From: DATIXD01 sp035518875
Lineage (GTDB): Bacteria > Pseudomonadota > Gammaproteobacteria > Methylococcales > Methylococcaceae
Reading direction: 5' to 3'
Assembly (NCBI GenBank): GCA_035518875.1
Contig: DATIXD010000159.1
Location: forward strand, 1 to 19,711
DNA: 19,711 bases
The translations under genes were made by a program, and so were the position numbers. The first letter of the stretch is position 1, and each line of letters opens with the position of its first letter. A model generated the notes under the pieces. That model ran no database searches. It saw only the letters and a program-made list of their open reading frames with translations, and was not told the DNA's origin. This document shows, piece after piece, positions 16,214-19,711 of this stretch.

Positions 16214-17031
16214 CACGCTGGGTTGTGGGCTGGCTGCTGTATGGGGCACTGGGGGTGGGTATCGCCCTGACGCTGTTTCCGCTGCTGTGGATGTTTTCCG
16301 TCTCCTTCATGCCGGCCATGGAGGCCACCCGCTTTCCGCCGCGCCTGTTCCCGGAAACGGTCACCTTCGAGCATTACCGGACCCTGTTCGCCCAGCTTGA
16401 CCTGGCCCTTTACATGGCCAATAGCGCGGGGCTGGCGGCCGCGATCACGCTGATTTCTCTGCTGCTCAACTCGATGGCGGGCTATGCCTTCGCCAAACTT
16501 CGTTTCGGCGGGCGTGACTTGCTGTTCAAGCTGCTGCTGGCGGCGATGGTGATTCCGGGGCAGGTCGCCATGCTGCCGCTGTTCTTGATGCTCAAGGAAA
16601 TGGGCCTGATCAATACTTATGCCGGGGTCATCGTGCCCGGAATGGCGAGCATCTTCGGCATTTTCCTGATCCGCCAGTACGCCCAGTCGATTCCCGACAG
16701 CCTGCTCGATGCCGCCCGCATCGACGGGGCAGGGGAGTTGCGCATCTATTGGTCTCTGGTCTTGCCTCTGTGCAAGCCGATTCTGGTCACCCTCGCCATC
16801 TTCACCTTCATGGGCGCTTGGAACGATTTCATGTGGCCCCTCATCATCCTCACCGATAGTGATCTCTACACCCTGCCCGTGGCCCTGGCCAACCTCCTGG
16901 GCGAGCATGTCCAGGACACCGAGCTGATGATGGCCGGCTCGGTGCTGACTTTATTGCCGGTGATGCTGGTGTTCCTGTTCCTGCAGAAGTACTACATCGA
17001 GGGATTGATTTTGGGGAGCGTGAAGGAATAG
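16210..17031 (+). CDS. Sugar ABC transporter permease (MalG/UgpE type)
   Basis: Starting at the ATG at 16210, which overlaps the preceding stop as ATGA, the product is 273 residues with about six membrane segments. It has the EAA-type loop LDAARIDGAGELRIYWSLVL (166-185) and the GAWNDFMWPLIIL segment typical of MalG/UgpE permeases. It ends GLILGSVKE, also characteristic of the C terminus that contacts the ATPase. The frame is open far upstream inside the previous gene, but that is a shadow. It forms a heterodimer with the preceding permease. No ATPase gene follows; the one at 7635-8753 is the probable partner. The stop is 12 bases from the convergent symporter stop. Confidence 0.94.
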   Translation: MTRWVVGWLLYGALGVGIALTLFPLLWMFSVSFMPAMEATRFPPRLFPETVTFEHYRTLFAQLDLALYMANSAGLAAAITLISLLLNSMAGYAFAKLRFGGRDLLFKLLLAAMVIPGQVAMLPLFLMLKEMGLINTYAGVIVPGMASIFGIFLIRQYAQSIPDSLLDAARIDGAGELRIYWSLVLPLCKPILVTLAIFTFMGAWNDFMWPLIILTDSDLYTLPVALANLLGEHVQDTELMMAGSVLTLLPVMLVFLFLQKYYIEGLILGSVKE

Positions 17032-17043
17032 CTGCCTAAGCGG

Positions 17044-18387
17044 TTACGTGACGTTCGTCCGGCGCGAGGCAATCTGCTCCCGCAACTGCTTCTGCCGGAC
17101 GTGGTCGATGGGAAAATTCCATAACGGGGGTGCACCCAAAGCCATGATCAGGCAAGGCAGCCAGCCGTAGATGATCATCAGCCAGAATTTGGCATCCGCG
17201 GTTTGGGTTGCCGCGGATGGTTCAAAACCGAAAGCGGCGGGCAATGCGGTACCCATGAACACGCCCAGGGCGATGGCGAACTTGATCGCGATGCCCCATA
17301 TGGCGAAAAACAGGCCGGTGCGCTGCCGACCCGAGGCGAGGATGTCATGATCCACCACGTCGGCGGCGATCGAGTTGGCGAGCAGGAAGATCGACGCCAG
17401 GCTGCTGCCGCGCAATACGATCAACGTTATGTAAAGGACGGTATCGCCCTGACCCACCAGCGGAAAACCGAGACTCCAGAAGCCGATCCAGAGCGCGGCG
17501 AACGTGAGCGCCCGATGTTTGCCCAGATGGTTCGACAGTCGCATCCAAAATGGAACTGCGGCGAGGGAGGCCAGGTTTTCGAGCAGAATCATCGACGCGA
17601 ACAGCTCGGGCCGGCCGACCACATGGGTCAACACCAGTTTATGCAGCGTCGCCTGGATGATCACGGCCGAGCCGAACAGCAGGAGGGCGCACAGAGTACG
17701 CATGAAGGCGTTGTTGCGGAGGATGATGCGGAGTGCCTGCCAGCCGCCAAGCCGTTTGCCCCCCAACTCCTCGGGCGGAAACTCCGGCGCCTTGGCCAGC
17801 GCCACGCTCACCAAGAGGGGCAGGCTGATCACGATGACGAGCGCGATGGCCAAGAGCTGATCTCGCGTTTCCGAATGTCCCAAGAGCCCCATCACGAGGA
17901 GTAGCAAGAGAAACAGAATCTGCCCGAGAACACCGAAGCCTTCCCGCCATGCGGCCACTTGGGTGCGCTCGGTGTAATCGCTCGAAAGCTCTGCTCCCCA
18001 GGCTTTATGGGGGAGGTCCACCAGGGTGGTGACGAGAAACAGGAAACTGGCCCAGACCAAGAGGTAGGTCACCGACACCTGTCCGACCGGTACGAAAAGC
18101 ATCCAGGTGGCCAGCATGAGCAAGGGCGTACCCACGGCGATCCAGGGTTTCCGGCGCCCCCAGCGGGTTCGCAGGCGATCGCTCCAAATGCCGATCAAGA
18201 TATCCGTCGCCACATCCAACACCCGTGACGCGGCAATCGCCGCGCCCACCGCCGCCAGCGGAAGCGCCAGATCGTCGGCATAGAAAGCGGGGATGAACAG
18301 CGCCATGGGCAGGTTCACGACCGCATGGGTGAGATACGGAAGCGCGTAGTAAATCACGACCTTGCGGGTTAATGCCGGACGATCCAT
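17044..18387 (-). CDS. GPH-family cation:sugar symporter (MFS)
   Basis: From the ATG at 18387 the product is 447 residues with about twelve hydrophobic segments. The glycoside-pentoside-hexuronide family signature is clear: DVATD (58-62) followed by IGIWSDRLRTRWGRRKPW (65-82). Family members such as MelB import sugars or glycosides with Na+ or H+. The gene is convergent with the ABC operon, giving the locus a second sugar transporter. An in-frame ATG at 18435 would add 16 residues lacking family similarity. There is no strong ribosome site at either start. Its substrate may be a mono- or disaccharide released by the glycosidase, but this is inferred from context only. Confidence 0.87.
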   Translation of the reverse strand: MDRPALTRKVVIYYALPYLTHAVVNLPMALFIPAFYADDLALPLAAVGAAIAASRVLDVATDILIGIWSDRLRTRWGRRKPWIAVGTPLLMLATWMLFVPVGQVSVTYLLVWASFLFLVTTLVDLPHKAWGAELSSDYTERTQVAAWREGFGVLGQILFLLLLLVMGLLGHSETRDQLLAIALVIVISLPLLVSVALAKAPEFPPEELGGKRLGGWQALRIILRNNAFMRTLCALLLFGSAVIIQATLHKLVLTHVVGRPELFASMILLENLASLAAVPFWMRLSNHLGKHRALTFAALWIGFWSLGFPLVGQGDTVLYITLIVLRGSSLASIFLLANSIAADVVDHDILASGRQRTGLFFAIWGIAIKFAIALGVFMGTALPAAFGFEPSAATQTADAKFWLMIIYGWLPCLIMALGAPPLWNFPIDHVRQKQLREQIASRRTNVT

Positions 18388-18441
18388 GGGGTGATGATAT
18401 CGAATCCGGGCGCAAAAGGAGCGTATTCCCGCCAAACATGG

Positions 18442-18471
18442 TTGAAATCGCCAATGAGCAGGGTTCAGAAT
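18442..18471 (+). promoter_or_regulatory. Weak promoter candidate for the MgtE-like gene
   Basis: TTGAAA at 18442-18447 and CAGAAT at 18466-18471 are 18 bases apart, about 36 bases before the start codon at 18508. The match is modest and no Mg2+ riboswitch-like fold is evident in the short leader. Confidence 0.25.
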
Positions 18472-18507
18472 GGCCTGTCCCTTCTACCCCTTGAAAAGGC
18501 AAATAAC

Positions 18508-19638
18508 ATGGCAGAGATCATGGAAAAAATCGACGAAGTGCTGCAAGAGCAGGTAGTGCCGGCGGCACGGAAGCTTGCGGCCACCGCTGCGAAGATGATG
18601 GGTAATTTACGCGCCCGGTCTGCAGAACTTGTCCGGGAAATGAACAAACCTCCACAAGCCGTTGCAGAGGCGAAGGTTTCCACCGCCCGAGCGGAACAGT
18701 ATATGGTCAGTCCGGTCCCTGCGGCTCACCTGGATGAAACCGTCAGGGAGGTGAGCCAGCGGCTGTTCAGCCAGGCCGGGGCTTTCGAGTTCATTGATTT
18801 GTTGTTTGTCACGGATTCCGAGCAGAGGATGCAAGGCGTCGTGCCTTTGTCGAAGCTTTTGGCGGTATCTCCTCAGACTTATATAAGGGAACTGATGGTC
18901 AGTGAGATAGCCAGCGTCGCCCTGACTGATCATCCGGATCGCGTTGCTGAGGTGGCTTTGGACCATCAGATACCCGCCGTCCCCATTGCCGATGAAACGG
19001 GGCGTCTTCTCGGAGCGGTCCCGGCCCATAAGGTATTCAAAATAATGCGGGAGGAACACATTCAGGATGTAGACCGCATGGTCGGAATTTGGCGACATTC
19101 CGAGCAGGCCTTGTCCGCCATCGAGGGTGACCCGGTGCGCCGTATGGTCGATCGTTTGCCCTGGTTGATCGTGGGAACCTTGGGCTGCGTGCTGGCGACC
19201 GGTCTCAGGGCCCCTTTTGAGAACACGCTCAGGGCTGATTTGGCGGTCGCCTTTTTCATTCCCGGCATCGTCTATCTGGCCGACGCCATAGGAACGCAGT
19301 CGGAGGCGATCGCGGTGCGAGGACTGTCTTTTAGACGCGCCCCGGTCTCGCAATTGTGGAGAGGCGAACTCAAGACCGGCTTTTTCCTGGGTATCGCGTT
19401 GGCATTCGTGGTTTTTCCATTCATTTGGCTCACCTTCAGCGCATCGCTGGCATTTGCAGTCTCCGTCGCTCTTATTTGCGCCAGCAGCGTGGCAACGACC
19501 ATCGGTCTTTTGTTACCCTCGATCCTGTCCCAGTTGGGAAAAGATCCCGCTTACGGGAGCGGGCCGGTTGCCACGATCATTCAGGATTTGCTGAGTCTCC
19601 TCATATATCTCAGCGTGGTGAGCGTGCTGGTTTTTTGA
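18508..19638 (+). CDS. MgtE-family divalent cation transporter, CBS-domain form without N domain
   Basis: The start at 18508 has AAGG eight bases upstream and gives 376 residues. A short helical leader (1-60) precedes a CBS pair (about 64-118 and 128-182), then five hydrophobic segments (about 218-232, 243-260, 290-309, 312-333, 355-375). The membrane part matches MgtE: DAIGTQSEAIAVRGL, LLLPSILSQLGKDPAYGSGP, then an Asp at 360 in the last segment where MgtE channels carry their pore aspartate. MgtE proteins are homodimeric Mg2+ channels gated by Mg2+ binding to the N and CBS domains. The usual superhelical N domain of roughly 130 residues is absent and replaced by the helical leader. It is divergent from the symporter and is unlikely to be part of the sugar locus. 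Other divalent cations are possible. Confidence 0.82.
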   Translation: MAEIMEKIDEVLQEQVVPAARKLAATAAKMMGNLRARSAELVREMNKPPQAVAEAKVSTARAEQYMVSPVPAAHLDETVREVSQRLFSQAGAFEFIDLLFVTDSEQRMQGVVPLSKLLAVSPQTYIRELMVSEIASVALTDHPDRVAEVALDHQIPAVPIADETGRLLGAVPAHKVFKIMREEHIQDVDRMVGIWRHSEQALSAIEGDPVRRMVDRLPWLIVGTLGCVLATGLRAPFENTLRADLAVAFFIPGIVYLADAIGTQSEAIAVRGLSFRRAPVSQLWRGELKTGFFLGIALAFVVFPFIWLTFSASLAFAVSVALICASSVATTIGLLLPSILSQLGKDPAYGSGPVATIIQDLLSLLIYLSVVSVLVF

Positions 19639-19711
19639 TGTCAAAACGTCGAATAGCTTTCAAGCGCCAAGTGTTGGTTTAAGGACAAAAACAGCATCTG
19701 GTATGGGAGAA

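Overview
The window looks like the chromosome of a GC-rich gammaproteobacterium. The housekeeping block parE / xseB-ispA-dxs-apt, the type II (proteobacterial) IspA and a ParE of almost exactly the enterobacterial length all fit. My impression is a methanotroph-like (Methylococcales) background, but no C1-metabolism gene is present here to prove it.

Layout. (1) 1-1150 is accessory. It holds the N-terminal end of a DUF4062 protein running off the left edge (minus strand, GTG start) and a higBA toxin-antitoxin pair (minus strand). A short relic of a second higB 3' end sits between toxin and antitoxin. (2) 1152-7022 is the core block: parE (minus), then xseB, ispA, dxs and apt (plus) with overlapping or tightly spaced genes. 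It covers DNA topology and repair, isoprenoid precursor synthesis and purine salvage. A small secreted protein of unknown function follows (7065-7604). (3) 7635-18387 is a carbohydrate locus in two arms. The minus-strand arm is a secreted glucoamylase-like (PF10091/GH144-type) glycosidase followed by a MalK/UgpC-type ATPase. The plus-strand arm is a lipoprotein solute-binding protein and two MalF/MalG-type permeases, followed by a convergent GPH-family sugar symporter. Together they could make a hydrolyse-and-import system for a glucan or oligosaccharide. A periplasmic multicopper oxidase and a 615-base non-coding stretch lie between the arms. (4) 18508-19638 encodes a CBS-domain MgtE-type divalent cation transporter without the usual N domain.

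The most unusual signal is in the non-coding stretch 10833-11447. On the minus strand it carries about ten small hairpins in a row. Six have GGA in the loop, and one matches the CsrA/RsmA binding consensus at 10 of 12 positions. Downstream is a 9-bp hairpin followed by five Ts, which looks like an intrinsic terminator. This is the architecture of a CsrB/RsmZ-like protein-sequestering RNA, although a dispersed repeat family is a serious alternative. Other points worth checking are the higB relic and its adjoining palindrome, a possible leader peptide coupled to dxs, and the two-arm glycan locus.
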